Source: Plantibacter flavus (GTDB lineage Bacteria; Actinomycetota; Actinomycetes; Actinomycetales; Microbacteriaceae). From it: a stretch of DNA of 64,000 nt. The notes under the pieces were generated by a model, which was not told where the DNA came from, searched no databases, and worked only from the letters and a program-made list of their open reading frames with translations. The stretch is taken from assembly GCF_900177615.1 (NCBI RefSeq), contig NZ_FXAP01000001.1:68825-132824 (forward strand), read 5' to 3'. Shown piece after piece: positions 33,535 to 46,738 of the stretch. Within the stretch, counting starts at the first letter, position 1; each line of letters opens with the position of its first letter. The translations under genes were made by a program, and so were the position numbers.

Positions 33535-34389
33535 TCAGCCCTTCGTCTGGAAGATGCCCTGGGCGGGGTTCGGGGAGGGGACGGCGGTCGTGTCCGTCAC
33601 GACCTGTGCCCCCGCGATGAAGGCGCGCAGCTCGGCGCCCGCCACCGCCTTGGCGGGGTGGGGGCCGGCCGCGAGGAGCCTCGGCAGGAAGTCGAGCGGG
33701 AGGGCGGTGTTCGAGCCGACGAGGACGACGTTGCCGAAGCGGCGGCCTTTGAGGATCTGCGTCTCCGCGAGGGCGGCGACGTGCGACACGGAGTCGGCGA
33801 GCGTCGCGGCCTGTCCGCGGGCGAACGCGAGTCCGCGGCCGTCGGCGACGTTCACGACGATGACGCCGGTCGGCGACAGCAGCTCGACCGCCGAGGCGTA
33901 GAACTCCGTGCTCGTGACATGGGCCGGCGTGTTGGCGCCGCTGAAGATGTCGACGACGACGAGGTCGACGGTGCCCCGCAGGCCTGGCGGCAGCTTCGCG
34001 ACGATCTCGCGGGCGTCGCCGTATCGGACGCGGATCTGGGCGCGCTTCGACCAGGGGAGGTGCTCGCGCACGAGATCGATGAGTTCGCGCTCGAGCTCGA
34101 CGACCTGCTGCCGCGAGCCCGGCCTCGTCGCCTCCACGTAACGGGGGAGGGTGAGCGCGCCGGCACCGAGGTGCACCGCCGTGATCGGCTGGCCGGGGTC
34201 CGCGATCTCGTCGATGATGTGACCGATCCGCTGGATGTACTCGAAGAAGAGTTCCTCGGGCTGATCGAGGTTGACGTGCGACTGCGGCGTGCCGTCGACC
34301 ACCAGCTGATAGGTGCCCGGCACGAAGCGGTCGGCCTCGATCCTGGCCAGGTATCCGCTGACGCCGAGTCGTACCTGTGCCTCGTCCAT
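33535..34389 (-). CDS. Spermidine synthase-like methyltransferase-fold protein
   Basis: A 284-residue Rossmann-fold protein of the spermidine synthase superfamily. The SAM/dcSAM-binding loop is AVHLGAGALTLPRYVEATRPG (~90-110), followed by the acidic strand-end VELE, the YGDAREIV motif and the VVVDIFSGA strand (~148-156). It lacks the N-terminal beta-hairpin domain of true polyamine aminopropyltransferases, so polyamine synthesis is doubtful. It starts at a leaderless-type box (TAGGGT at 34396-34401). Divergent from pxpA. Confidence 0.8.
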   Translation of the reverse strand: MDEAQVRLGVSGYLARIEADRFVPGTYQLVVDGTPQSHVNLDQPEELFFEYIQRIGHIIDEIADPGQPITAVHLGAGALTLPRYVEATRPGSRQQVVELERELIDLVREHLPWSKRAQIRVRYGDAREIVAKLPPGLRGTVDLVVVDIFSGANTPAHVTSTEFYASAVELLSPTGVIVVNVADGRGLAFARGQAATLADSVSHVAALAETQILKGRRFGNVVLVGSNTALPLDFLPRLLAAGPHPAKAVAGAELRAFIAGAQVVTDTTAVPSPNPAQGIFQTKG

Positions 34390-34395
34390 ACCCCC

Positions 34396-34401
34396 ACCCT
34401 A
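34396..34401 (-). promoter_or_regulatory. -10 element for leaderless transcription of the spermidine synthase-like gene
   Basis: TAGGGT on the minus strand, six bases before the ATG at 34389. No Shine-Dalgarno sequence is possible in the gap. The best case in the window together with 32233 and 7468. Confidence 0.5.
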
Positions 34402-34445
34402 GACTTTCCCGCAGTGGCGGGAGGCGGAGCGGAAGGGGTGCGGCC

Positions 34446-35234
34446 GTGGCGCAGGTGGACCTCAACAGCGACCTCGGTGAGGTCTGGCGCGGTGTGCCGA
34501 CCGCCGACGACGAGGCGATGTTCGCCCTGATCACGAGCGCGAACATCGCTTGCGGCTTCCACGCCGGGGACGATGCCTCCATGCGCGACGCCGTCCGCCG
34601 CTCGACGGCCCACGGGGTGTCGCTGGGAGCCCACCCCTCTTACCGGGACGAGGCGGGCTTCGGGCGCCGCGACCAGGACGTACCCGCCGAGGTGCTCGAG
34701 GCCGAGGTCCTGGAGCAGCTCCGCGCCCTGCAGCGAGCGGTCGACGAGGTCGGCGAGGCCGACGGGGTCGGCGCACGGCTCGTCTACGTGAAGCCGCACG
34801 GCGCCCTCTACAACCGGATCGCGCACGACCGGGTCCAGGCATGCGCGGTCGTCCGCGCGGTGGTCACGGCCTCCGAGGAGCTCGGGCGACCACTTCCCGT
34901 CCTCGGGATGTCCGGCTCCTCGATCGAACGCGAGACCCTCGCCGCCGGACTCCACTTCGTCGCGGAGGCCTTCGTCGACCGCGGCTACCGCTCCGACGGT
35001 TCGCTCGTCCCGCGCGACGCCCCTGGGGCGTTGGTCACCGACGAGACGGCGGCCGTCCGCCGGGCCGTCTCCCTCGTCCTCGACCGACGCATCAGCAGCG
35101 TCGACGGTGCCGACGTCGAACTCGACGCGGTCTCGCTCTGCGTGCATGGCGACACCCCGGGAGCCGTGTCGCTCGCCACGGCGGTCAGGGCCGCCCTGCT
35201 GGACGCCGGCGTCGAACTGGTCGCGCCGTGGTGA
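34446..35234 (+). CDS. pxpA: 5-oxoprolinase subunit PxpA (LamB/YcsF family)
   Basis: A 262-residue protein of the LamB/YcsF family, with VDLNSDLGE at the N-terminus, the metal/substrate-region ANIACGFHAGD, GAHPSYRDEAGFGRR, YVKPHGALYN and CVHGDTPGA. PxpA works with PxpB and PxpC to hydrolyse 5-oxoproline (pyroglutamate) to glutamate with ATP. The GTG start at 34446 lies seven bases after GGAAGGGG and directly before the conserved VDLNSD. Its stop overlaps the pxpB start by four bases (GTGA). First gene of a three-gene operon placed just before rpoB. Confidence 0.93.
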   Translation: MAQVDLNSDLGEVWRGVPTADDEAMFALITSANIACGFHAGDDASMRDAVRRSTAHGVSLGAHPSYRDEAGFGRRDQDVPAEVLEAEVLEQLRALQRAVDEVGEADGVGARLVYVKPHGALYNRIAHDRVQACAVVRAVVTASEELGRPLPVLGMSGSSIERETLAAGLHFVAEAFVDRGYRSDGSLVPRDAPGALVTDETAAVRRAVSLVLDRRISSVDGADVELDAVSLCVHGDTPGAVSLATAVRAALLDAGVELVAPW

Positions 35235-35923
35235 ACGCGGACATTCCCACCGGACCCGTGCTCCGAGCGATGGGGGAGGAGGCCGTACTCCTCGAACTGG
35301 CATCGCTCGAGGACGTCCTGCTCGTGCACCGGGCGCTCGCCGCCTCACGCCCGGCGGGGCTGGTCGACCTCGTCCCGGCCGCCCGGACCGTGCTCGCCGT
35401 GACGGACGCGCGGGGGCCGGCGCTCGCCGCGGTGGGGGCCTGGTTGCTCGCGACCGCGGAACGGGCGCTCGCACCCGGCGCGGGACGGTCGACCGGCCCT
35501 GTCGACGAGGCGGGGAGACGCTCGGACACCCTCATCCACGTCCGCTACGACGGCCAGGACCTCGCCGAGACCGCGGCGCTGCTCGGCAGGGACGCCGACG
35601 GCCTCATCGCCTGGCACACCGGTCGCCTGTGGACCGTCGCCTTCAGCGGCTTCGCGCCGGGGTTCGCCTACCTCGTGCCGGAGCGGGAGGACGAGACGAT
35701 CGGCCGGCCGCTCGAGGTCCCGCGCCTGAGCGTGCCGCGGACGACCGTCCCCGCCGGTTCGGTGGCGCTCGCCGGAACGTTCAGCGGCGTCTACCCGCGA
35801 GCCTCCCCGGGTGGGTGGCGCATCATCGGGACGACGGACGCCGTCCTGTGGGACGACGCAGCGGATCCACCAGCCCTCCTCGTCCCCGGCGATCGGGTCC
35901 GGTTCGTGCAGGTCCCCGCGTGA
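35231..35923 (+). CDS. pxpB: 5-oxoprolinase subunit PxpB
   Basis: A 230-residue protein of the allophanate hydrolase subunit 1 type (KipI-like). The motifs AFSGFAPGFAYL and PRTTVPAGSVALAGTFSGVYPRASPGGWRIIG (~163-199) are diagnostic. The N-terminal part (~12-80) has the typical GEEAVLLEL start. A GTG at 35231 gives a four-base overlap with pxpA; a GTG one codon earlier (35228) is also in frame. With PxpC it forms the ATP-dependent part of 5-oxoprolinase. Confidence 0.92.
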   Translation: MNADIPTGPVLRAMGEEAVLLELASLEDVLLVHRALAASRPAGLVDLVPAARTVLAVTDARGPALAAVGAWLLATAERALAPGAGRSTGPVDEAGRRSDTLIHVRYDGQDLAETAALLGRDADGLIAWHTGRLWTVAFSGFAPGFAYLVPEREDETIGRPLEVPRLSVPRTTVPAGSVALAGTFSGVYPRASPGGWRIIGTTDAVLWDDAADPPALLVPGDRVRFVQVPA

Positions 35924-36789
35924 TGGGCGGGACGCTGCTCGTGGAGACGGCTGGACCGGCGACCACCGTGCAGGACCTGGGGCGACCGGGTGCGGCTGCC
36001 CTCGGGGTCGGCCCGTCCGGCGCTCTCGACCGCGGTGCCCTGCGACTCGCCAACCGCCTCGTCGGCAACCCGGAGGGCCGTGCGGCGCTCGAGGTCGTCC
36101 TGGGCCCGTTCGCGGCCGTCCCCGACGTCGACCTCTGGATCGCCGTGACCGGCGCGTGGGGTGCGATCACGGTCGACGGTCGACCGGTCGACGGACACCG
36201 CGCCGTCCGCGTGGCGGCCGGTTCCCGGCTCGAACTCGGCGCGGCGACCCACGGGCTCCGGTACGTCCTCGCCGTCCGCGGCGGCTTCGACGGCCCGCAG
36301 CTCCTCGGCTCGCGGTCGACCGACACCCTGGCCGGCCTCGGCCCGGCACCGGTCGTCGGCGGCGATCGACTCGTCGTCCTGCCCACCCCGCGCCGCCGCG
36401 TCCCTCCGCTCGACATCGCCCCGTGGACGAGGCCGGAAGCCGGGGAGCGGCTCATACGGGTCTCGCCGGGACCTCGCCGGAACTGGTTCGACGCCGGCTC
36501 CCTGCAGCGTCTCGTCGAGCAGTCGTGGAGCGTGACGGCCGACGCCGATCGCATCGGGATGCGCCTCGACGGGACGCCGCTCGAGCGTCTCGATCCCGGT
36601 CGTGAACTGCCGAGTGAGGGCATGGTCGCCGGGGCGGTCCAGGTGCCGCCGAGCGGTCTGCCGACGATCCTGGCGGCGGACCACCCCGTCACCGGCGGGT
36701 ATCCGGTCATCGCGGTCGTGCGTGCCGCGGACCGCGACCTCCTGGCGCAACTCCGGCCCGGTCAGCGCCTGCGGTTCAGCACGGGTTGA
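35923..36789 (+). CDS. pxpC: 5-oxoprolinase subunit PxpC
   Basis: A 288-residue biotin-dependent-carboxyltransferase-like (allophanate hydrolase subunit 2, KipA-like) protein. Signature segments: VETAGPATTVQDLGRPG at the start, GVGPSGALDRGALRLANRLVGN, YVLAVRGGF, and SEGMVAGAVQVPPSGLPTILAADHPVTGGYPVIA near the C-terminus. Completes the PxpABC set. The start shares one base with the pxpB stop (TGATG). After it, no terminator is seen before the rpoB promoter. Confidence 0.92.
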   Translation: MGGTLLVETAGPATTVQDLGRPGAAALGVGPSGALDRGALRLANRLVGNPEGRAALEVVLGPFAAVPDVDLWIAVTGAWGAITVDGRPVDGHRAVRVAAGSRLELGAATHGLRYVLAVRGGFDGPQLLGSRSTDTLAGLGPAPVVGGDRLVVLPTPRRRVPPLDIAPWTRPEAGERLIRVSPGPRRNWFDAGSLQRLVEQSWSVTADADRIGMRLDGTPLERLDPGRELPSEGMVAGAVQVPPSGLPTILAADHPVTGGYPVIAVVRAADRDLLAQLRPGQRLRFSTG

Positions 36790-36851
36790 CGGGAACACCG
36801 GGGGCGGCGCGGCGGTTATACCGGAAAGTCGAAAACTCGTCAAGGAAAGAG

Positions 36852-36880
36852 TAGACACGCCGAGGATTCCGGCCTATAGT
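36852..36880 (+). promoter_or_regulatory. rpoBC promoter
   Basis: TAGACA (36852-36857) and TATAGT (36875-36880) are separated by exactly 17 bases, a strong sigma-A-type promoter in an AT-enriched stretch. It would give a leader of about 140 bases before the TTG of rpoB at 37027. The leader holds no obvious gene. The ribosome-binding site GGAGG is at 37014-37018. No rplJ/rplL genes lie upstream, so rpoBC has its own promoter here. Confidence 0.8.
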
Positions 36881-37026
36881 TGTTCTTTGCGCTCCCAGAA
36901 TCTCTATGCCTTCATATTGCGGTCGGCTGGTGTGCGGGTCCAACCCGCCACATGTTCTCTTTCTGGTGAGTAACTCCACTGACGACCAGTAACTCGGCCC
37001 CCAACAGGCCTCCGGAGGTTATCCCC

Positions 37027-40000
37027 TTGGCTGCTGCGCGCAACGCAACCACCAACTCACCCAAGAACGGCCGCGGAGCATCCCGCCTCTCGTTCGCGAA
37101 GATCACCGACACGCTCACGGTTCCAGACCTCCTGGCTCTGCAGACCGAGAGCTTCGACTGGCTGGTCGGCAACGACGTGTGGAAGGCACGCGTCGAAGAA
37201 GCCACCCAGGCCGGCCGACAGGACCTGCCCACGAAGAGCGGCCTCGACGAGATCTTCGAGGAGATCTCGCCCATCGAGGACCTCGGCGAGACGATGCAGC
37301 TCTCCTTCGCCAACCCGTACCTCGAGCCCGAGAAGTACTCCATCGACGAGTGCAAGGAACGCGGCAAGACGTACGCGGCCCCGCTCTACGTCGAGGCCGA
37401 GTTCATGAACCACCTCACCGGTGAGATCAAGACGCAGACGGTCTTCATGGGCGACTTCCCGCTCATGACCGAGCGCGGTACCTTCATCATCAACGGCACC
37501 GAGCGTGTCGTCGTCTCGCAGCTCGTCCGCAGCCCGGGCGTGTACTTCGAGTCGGCTCAGGAGAAGACCTCCGACAAGGACATCTTCTCCGCTCGCGTCA
37601 TCCCGAGCCGCGGTGCCTGGCTCGAGTTCGAGATCGACAAGCGCGACCAGGTCGGCGTCCGCATCGACCGCAAGCGCAAGCAGTCCGTCACCGTGTTCCT
37701 CAAGGCGCTCGGCATGACGAGCGAGGAGATCCTCGAGGAGTTCAAGGGCTACGAGTCGATCGAGCTCACCCTCGAGAAGGACACGATCCTCACCAAGGAG
37801 GACGCGCTCCGCGACATCTACCGCAAGCTCCGTCCGGGCGAGCAGGTCGCAGCCGAGGCCGCGCGTGCGCTCCTCGACAACTTCTACTTCAACTCGAAGC
37901 GCTACGACCTCGCGAAGGTCGGCCGGTACAAGATCAACAACAAGCTCGGTCTCGACAAGCCGCTCAGTGACTCCGTCCTGACGACCGACGACATCGTCGC
38001 CACGATCAAGTACCTCGTCGCCCTCCACCGCGGCACGGCCACCCTCCCGGGTGTCCGCAACGGCAAGCCCGTCGACCTCCGTCTCGACACGGACGACATC
38101 GACAACTTCGGCAACCGTCGCATCCGCGCCGTCGGCGAGCTCATCCAGAACCAGGTCCGCACCGGTCTGTCCCGCATGGAGCGCGTCGTCCGCGAGCGCA
38201 TGACCACGCAGGACATCGAGGCCATCACGCCGCAGACCCTGATCAACGTGCGCCCCGTCGTCGCCGCGATCAAGGAGTTCTTCGGGACCTCGCAGCTGTC
38301 GCAGTTCATGGACCAGAACAACCCGCTCGCGGGCCTGACCCACAAGCGTCGCCTCTCGGCGCTCGGCCCCGGTGGTCTGTCGCGTGAGCGTGCAGGCGTC
38401 GAGGTGCGAGACGTCCACCCGTCGCACTACGGCCGCATGTGCCCGATCGAGACCCCGGAAGGCCCGAACATCGGCCTGATCGGTTCGCTCGCATCGTTCG
38501 CGCGGATCAACTCGTTCGGTTTCATCGAGACCCCGTACCGTCGCGTCGTCGACGGCCGGGTCACCGAGGACATCGACTACCTGACCGCGATGGAAGAGGA
38601 CAACTACATCGTCGCGCAGGCCAACGCTCCGCTGAAGAGCGACGGCCACTTCCAGGAGGACCGCGTCCTCGCCCGGAAGAAGGGCGGCGAGGTCGACCTC
38701 ATCCCGTCCGAGGAGATCGGCTACATGGACGTCTCCCCGCGCCAGATGGTGTCGGTCGCGACCTCCCTCATCCCGTTCCTCGAGCACGACGACGCGAACC
38801 GCGCACTCATGGGTGCCAACATGCAGCGTCAGGCCGTCCCGCTCCTCATGTCGGACTCGCCGCTCGTCGGTACCGGTATGGAGGGCTACGCAGCCATCGA
38901 CGCGGGTGACGTCGTCACCGCCGACAAGGCCGGCGTCGTCCAGGAGGTGTCGGCCGAGTCCGTCACCATCCAGCTCGACGAGGGTGGCACGCAGACCTAC
39001 TACCTGCGCAAGTTCGACCGCTCCAACCAGGGCACGAGCTACAACAACCGCGTCATCGTCTCCGAGGGTGCACGCATCGAGGCCGGCGAGGTCATCGCAG
39101 ACGGCCCCGCCACGGAGAACGGCGAGCTCGCGCTCGGCAAGAACCTCCTCGTCGCCTTCATGACGTGGGAGGGTCACAACTTCGAGGACGCGATCATCCT
39201 CAGCCAGAACCTGGTGAAGGACGACGTCCTCTCCTCGATCCACATCGAGGAGTACGAGGTCGACGCCCGCGACACCAAGCTCGGCAAGGAGGAGATCACC
39301 CGTGATCTCCCGAACGTCAGCCCGGAGCTGCTCAAGGACCTCGACGAGCGCGGCATCATCCGCATCGGTGCCGAGGTCCGCCCCGGCGACATCCTCGTCG
39401 GCAAGGTCACGCCGAAGGGTGAGACCGAGCTCTCCGCCGAGGAGCGCCTGCTCCGCGCCATCTTCAACGAGAAGAGCCGCGAAGTCCGCGACACCTCGCT
39501 GAAGGTCCCCCACGGTGAAGCCGGCACGATCATCGCCGTCAAGGTGTTCGACGCACAGGACGGCGACGACGAGCTCGGCTCGGGCGTCAACCAGCGTGTG
39601 GTCGTCTACATCGCCCAGAAGCGCAAGATCACCGAGGGCGACAAGCTCGCCGGCCGTCACGGCAACAAGGGTGTCATCGCGAAGATCCTGCCCGTCGAGG
39701 ACATGCCGTTCCTCGAGGACGGAACGCCGGTCGACGTCATCCTCAACCCGCTCGGTATCCCCGGTCGAATGAACTTCGGTCAGGTCCTCGAGATCCACCT
39801 GGGGTGGATCGCGAAGCAGGGCTGGAACGTCGAGGGCAAGCCCAGCTGGGCCAAGAAGCTCCCGGCTGCCGCGCACTCGGCCGAGCCGAACACCAAGGTC
39901 GCGACCCCGGTGTTCGACGGCGCTTCCGAGGAGGAGATCGCCGGTCTGCTCGATTCGACCAACGTCACCCGCGACGGCGACCGCCTCATCGGTTCCTCCG

Positions 40001-40518
40001 GAAAGGCCCGTCTGTTCGACGGCCGCTCCGGCGAGCCGTTCCCGGCACCGGTCTCGGTCGGCTACATGTACATCCTCAAGCTGCACCACCTCGTGGACGA
40101 CAAGATCCACGCGCGTTCGACGGGTCCGTACTCGATGATCACGCAGCAGCCGCTCGGTGGTAAGGCTCAGTTCGGTGGACAGCGCTTCGGTGAGATGGAG
40201 GTCTGGGCCCTCGAGGCCTATGGAGCCGCGTACGCGCTCCAGGAGCTCCTGACCATCAAGTCCGACGACATCCTCGGCCGCGTCAAGGTGTACGAGGCCA
40301 TCGTCAAGGGCGAGAACATCCAGGAGCCGGGTATCCCCGAGAGCTTCAAGGTGCTCATCAAGGAGATGCAGTCGCTGTGCTTGAACGTCGAGGTCCTCTC
40401 GGCCGACGGCACCGCGGTGAGCCTGCGCGACACCGACGACGACGCGTTCCGCGCCGCCGAGGAGCTCGGGATCAACATTTCCTCCAGGTTCGAGTCGTCG
40501 TCCATCGACGAGATCTAA
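37027..40518 (+). CDS. rpoB: RNA polymerase beta subunit
   Basis: A 1163-residue beta subunit, full length for actinobacteria, with strong conservation throughout ([12 protein letters not shown], the rifampicin region at about 420-446, [40 protein letters not shown]). The rifampicin-resistance positions are wild type: Asp429, His439 and Ser444 in QFMDQ, THKRR and RLSAL. It starts with TTG at 37027, eight bases after GGAGG, giving an N-terminus AAARNATT like that of related Microbacteriaceae. Transcribed with rpoC after a 45-base gap. Confidence 0.98.
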   Translation: MAAARNATTNSPKNGRGASRLSFAKITDTLTVPDLLALQTESFDWLVGNDVWKARVEEATQAGRQDLPTKSGLDEIFEEISPIEDLGETMQLSFANPYLEPEKYSIDECKERGKTYAAPLYVEAEFMNHLTGEIKTQTVFMGDFPLMTERGTFIINGTERVVVSQLVRSPGVYFESAQEKTSDKDIFSARVIPSRGAWLEFEIDKRDQVGVRIDRKRKQSVTVFLKALGMTSEEILEEFKGYESIELTLEKDTILTKEDALRDIYRKLRPGEQVAAEAARALLDNFYFNSKRYDLAKVGRYKINNKLGLDKPLSDSVLTTDDIVATIKYLVALHRGTATLPGVRNGKPVDLRLDTDDIDNFGNRRIRAVGELIQNQVRTGLSRMERVVRERMTTQDIEAITPQTLINVRPVVAAIKEFFGTSQLSQFMDQNNPLAGLTHKRRLSALGPGGLSRERAGVEVRDVHPSHYGRMCPIETPEGPNIGLIGSLASFARINSFGFIETPYRRVVDGRVTEDIDYLTAMEEDNYIVAQANAPLKSDGHFQEDRVLARKKGGEVDLIPSEEIGYMDVSPRQMVSVATSLIPFLEHDDANRALMGANMQRQAVPLLMSDSPLVGTGMEGYAAIDAGDVVTADKAGVVQEVSAESVTIQLDEGGTQTYYLRKFDRSNQGTSYNNRVIVSEGARIEAGEVIADGPATENGELALGKNLLVAFMTWEGHNFEDAIILSQNLVKDDVLSSIHIEEYEVDARDTKLGKEEITRDLPNVSPELLKDLDERGIIRIGAEVRPGDILVGKVTPKGETELSAEERLLRAIFNEKSREVRDTSLKVPHGEAGTIIAVKVFDAQDGDDELGSGVNQRVVVYIAQKRKITEGDKLAGRHGNKGVIAKILPVEDMPFLEDGTPVDVILNPLGIPGRMNFGQVLEIHLGWIAKQGWNVEGKPSWAKKLPAAAHSAEPNTKVATPVFDGASEEEIAGLLDSTNVTRDGDRLIGSSGKARLFDGRSGEPFPAPVSVGYMYILKLHHLVDDKIHARSTGPYSMITQQPLGGKAQFGGQRFGEMEVWALEAYGAAYALQELLTIKSDDILGRVKVYEAIVKGENIQEPGIPESFKVLIKEMQSLCLNVEVLSADGTAVSLRDTDDDAFRAAEELGINISSRFESSSIDEI

Positions 40519-40563
40519 GCCTGACCACTGTAGAGACTGACGAAACCTTTCATAGGAGATACA

Positions 40564-44445
<3,882 letters not shown>

Positions 44446-44462
44446 GGCTGAACGACTCACCC

Positions 44463-44505
44463 GGAGGGCCCGTCCCGATCGTTTCTCGATCGGGACGGGC
44501 CCTCC
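44463..44505 (+). terminator. Terminator hairpin after rpoC
   Basis: Perfect 19-base arms (44463-44481 and 44487-44505) joined by the five-base loop TTTCT. The stem is extremely GC-rich. It lies 18 bases after the rpoC stop. No strong U-tract follows, as often in high-GC actinobacteria. Confidence 0.85.
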
Positions 44506-44511
44506 GTCGTC

Positions 44512-44565
44512 CGTTCGCCCATTCTTGGGCGAGCGAACGCCGATTCGCCCAGGAATGGGCGAACG
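44512..44565. repeat. Pair of palindromes forming a larger inverted repeat
   Basis: Two 21-base arms (44512-44532, 44545-44565) are complementary with one mismatch. Each arm is itself a small palindrome: TCGCCCA-TTCT-TGGGCGA and TCGCCCA-GGAA-TGGGCGA. So the segment holds four copies of the TCGCCCA half-site in alternating orientation. It lies between the rpoC terminator and the next gene and may be a second terminator or a regulator binding array. Confidence 0.75.
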
Positions 44566-44617
44566 AATCGAGCACCGGTGAGTTGTGTGGCGGATCTCCG
44601 CACGACATGCTGGTCCG

Positions 44618-45385
44618 ATGAGTGATCAGCCCGAGCAGCCCACCGGTCAGTTCCAGCCGCTGGAGCCGGACGCGACCCCGGGGCAGCCGGACGTCCGCTA
44701 CGGTGCTCCGGCACCCAAGCGGAAGCGCAATCCCGTCGTCATCGGCTTGAGTGTGCTCGCCGGTGTGCTGGCGATAGCACTCGTCGTGGTCATCGGGCTC
44801 CTGGTCGTCGGCCCGGGCGGCACCCCCGCCGCCGACTCGACCCGCACACCGAGTGCGACGGCGACCGCTGGCTCCACTCCTGCTCCGACCCTGACGGACG
44901 CCGCTGAGACTCCTGCTGCGCCGGTGCGCCCGACCGAGTGCACGCAGCTCTTCCCCGCCGGCTACATCGAGTCACTCACCGCGGACGGCTTCCTCGAGTT
45001 GAATCCGGCGTGGGCGCAGCCGATGCTGTCTGAGAGCTTCGGGTCGAACGACGATGCGCTGCTGGCGTTGCTCGAGCCGACCGACCGACTCACCTGTGAT
45101 CTCAACAAAGCGAGCGGCGCCGGCGAGGTCTTCATCCTGACGAACGTGGCCTCGGTGGAGGCAGCTGTCCAAGCGGCGGCGATCGCGCGGATGAACGAGG
45201 CCGGTTTCACCTGCTCCGAGGAGACCGGCGGGACGATGTGCTTCACGGAACGTGCCGACCCCTCAGGGAACACCGTCGGTGAGCGTCACTTCCTGCGTGA
45301 CGGCACCTGGGTGGCGACCCGCTGGGCGAACGTCGCCATCACTGGTTGGACGCAGACCATCGTCGCCACACTCTTCCCCGCCTGA
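44618..45385 (+). CDS. Single-pass membrane protein with extracellular Cys-containing domain, hypothetical
   Basis: A 255-residue protein. Residues 1-35 are a Pro/Gln-rich cytoplasmic tail ending in KRKR, 39-64 is one membrane helix (VVIGLSVLAGVLAIALVVVIGLL), then a Thr/Ala/Pro-rich linker to ~107 and a folded extracellular domain with four cysteines (CTQLF, LTCDL, FTCSEE, TMCF) that could form two disulfides. I do not recognise the domain. The start at 44618 is chosen because the charged tail begins there; CATGCT six bases upstream could be a weak leaderless-type -10. Convergent with the following gene. Confidence 0.78.
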   Translation: MSDQPEQPTGQFQPLEPDATPGQPDVRYGAPAPKRKRNPVVIGLSVLAGVLAIALVVVIGLLVVGPGGTPAADSTRTPSATATAGSTPAPTLTDAAETPAAPVRPTECTQLFPAGYIESLTADGFLELNPAWAQPMLSESFGSNDDALLALLEPTDRLTCDLNKASGAGEVFILTNVASVEAAVQAAAIARMNEAGFTCSEETGGTMCFTERADPSGNTVGERHFLRDGTWVATRWANVAITGWTQTIVATLFPA

Positions 45386-45403
45386 CGGCCGGGCGACCGC
45401 TCG

Positions 45404-45459
45404 CAGGACGTCTGCGGTGTGTCGTGCTCCCAGCCACTCGACACACTGCAGACCTCCTG
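45404..45459. terminator. Bidirectional stem-loop between convergent genes
   Basis: The arms 45404-45424 and 45439-45459 pair over 21 bases with one C/C and one G/A interruption; the loop is 14 bases. It lies between the stop of the plus-strand gene (45385) and the stop of the minus-strand gene (45482), so it can end both transcripts. Confidence 0.7.
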
Positions 45460-45481
45460 AGAACGGGTCCGAGGGTGGCGG

Positions 45482-46477
45482 CTAGGCGATGCTCCAGTAG
45501 TACACGGAGGCGCCGGGGTGGATGACGGTGATCGCCTCGTCGACGGTTCGGTAGTCGGTGTCGTCGGTGTGCCCCGCGTAGTACACCTGGGTGCCGGCGT
45601 CCGTGGTCTCGACCTTGGACACGATGCCCGTGTGGTCGCGGTCGCCGCTGTTGTCCCAGTCGAACTGCACGATGTCGCCGACCTTCACCTGATCGCGCTG
45701 GGTGTCGTCCAAGGCGGTGGCGAGCTCGGGGTGCTCCTCGACGTAGTTCATGAAGAACGTCGAGCTGACCCAGGCCTTCGAGAAGTCGAAGTCGTCGCCG
45801 GTCCCTTCGGCCCACCAGTCCTCGTCCATCGTCCACCCGCGTTCCAGCAGACTCTGGCTGGCGAAGTTCGCGCAGTCGGTGTCGACCAGCGAGCCGTATT
45901 CAGCCAGGTTGTAGTCGTTCCAGTGGGTGAACACGTAGGCCATCTGCGCGTCGACGGGGCTCGTGATGTCGTAGCTGTAGCTCAGCGCGTCACCGTCGAC
46001 CCGGAGCTCGTCCGCGTAGACGGCGATACCGACGTCGGCGGGGGAGAAGCCGGTGGCTGCCGGTACGGCGACGGTCACCTCGGTGCTCGTCGCCGACAGG
46101 ATCCGGGCCTCCTGCTCACCGAACACGACGCGGGTCACGCCGTCCACGTCGACACCGCTCACGGTGAGGGTGCTGCCACCCGCGACGGAACCGGTCGTGG
46201 CGGAGATCGCGGTGACCGCCGTGGCGTTGACCGTGGAGGCCGGGACCGTGGACGTCGTCTCGTCCGCCACCTGCGCGGCCGGTGCGGAGGCCGTCGTGTC
46301 GGACTGCTGCAGCACGATCGGGGTGATGACCGCGGTGGCGAGCAGGAGGGCGGCTCCGGCAGCGGTACCGGCGACCACGCGTCGCCCGCGGAGGGGGAGG
46401 GCGCGGTAGCGAGCGGAGAGCCGACCGAACGGGGAACGGGCGTCGGCGTGACGGGCGTGGGGGAGTTGCTCGGGCAT
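45482..46477 (-). CDS. Secreted/membrane-anchored amidase-domain protein with IPT/TIG domain
   Basis: A 331-residue cell-envelope protein. After a cytoplasmic basic N-terminus, one hydrophobic segment (VVAGTAAGAALLLATAVITPIVL, ~34-56) acts as anchor or signal. An IPT/TIG-like immunoglobulin domain follows (~88-165, VTAISATTGSVAGGSTLTVSGV). The C-terminal ~150 residues resemble the Amidase_6 papain-like fold: the nucleophile region DCANFASQSLLERGW with its Cys, then WDNSGDRDHTGIVSKV with the His. This suggests a peptidoglycan or peptide amidase. Start 46477 has GGAAAGG four bases upstream. The substrate is unknown. Confidence 0.8.
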   Translation of the reverse strand: MPEQLPHARHADARSPFGRLSARYRALPLRGRRVVAGTAAGAALLLATAVITPIVLQQSDTTASAPAAQVADETTSTVPASTVNATAVTAISATTGSVAGGSTLTVSGVDVDGVTRVVFGEQEARILSATSTEVTVAVPAATGFSPADVGIAVYADELRVDGDALSYSYDITSPVDAQMAYVFTHWNDYNLAEYGSLVDTDCANFASQSLLERGWTMDEDWWAEGTGDDFDFSKAWVSSTFFMNYVEEHPELATALDDTQRDQVKVGDIVQFDWDNSGDRDHTGIVSKVETTDAGTQVYYAGHTDDTDYRTVDEAITVIHPGASVYYWSIA

Positions 46478-46738
46478 GGGGCCTTTCCGGGGGATGCGCC
46501 GTGGGGGATCGGCGTCGCGGGATCGGCAGTGATCCGACATATGTCTGTTAGGACCTCCACTCAACTGCGCGGAGCTGAGGAGACCGTTTCCTCCGGATAT
46601 GAATCAGACCTGAATCGGGTCGACGGGAGTGAGCGAGTCCCGGCGAGGTTGCCGGGCATCCGTGCCCCGGCTTGCTACCGTGGCGAACGGAGTGCCGTGA
46701 GGGCGCTCCTGAACTGGCTTCCGCCGAAGGAGTACGCG
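46478..46738. promoter_or_regulatory. Divergent promoter region between the amidase and membrane-protein genes
   Basis: About 260 bases without a gene. For the plus-strand gene an extended -10, TGCTACCGT, lies at 46673-46681, and GAAGGAG (46726-46732) is its ribosome-binding site. A palindrome GACATATGTC is at 46536-46545 and two TGAATC direct repeats are near 46600-46620, both in an AT-richer stretch that probably serves the minus-strand gene. No regulator can be named. Confidence 0.5.

Noticed and set aside
38281-38367. Possible rifampicin-resistance change in rpoB
   Set aside because: Asp429, His439 and Ser444 and the surrounding region match the sensitive wild-type form.
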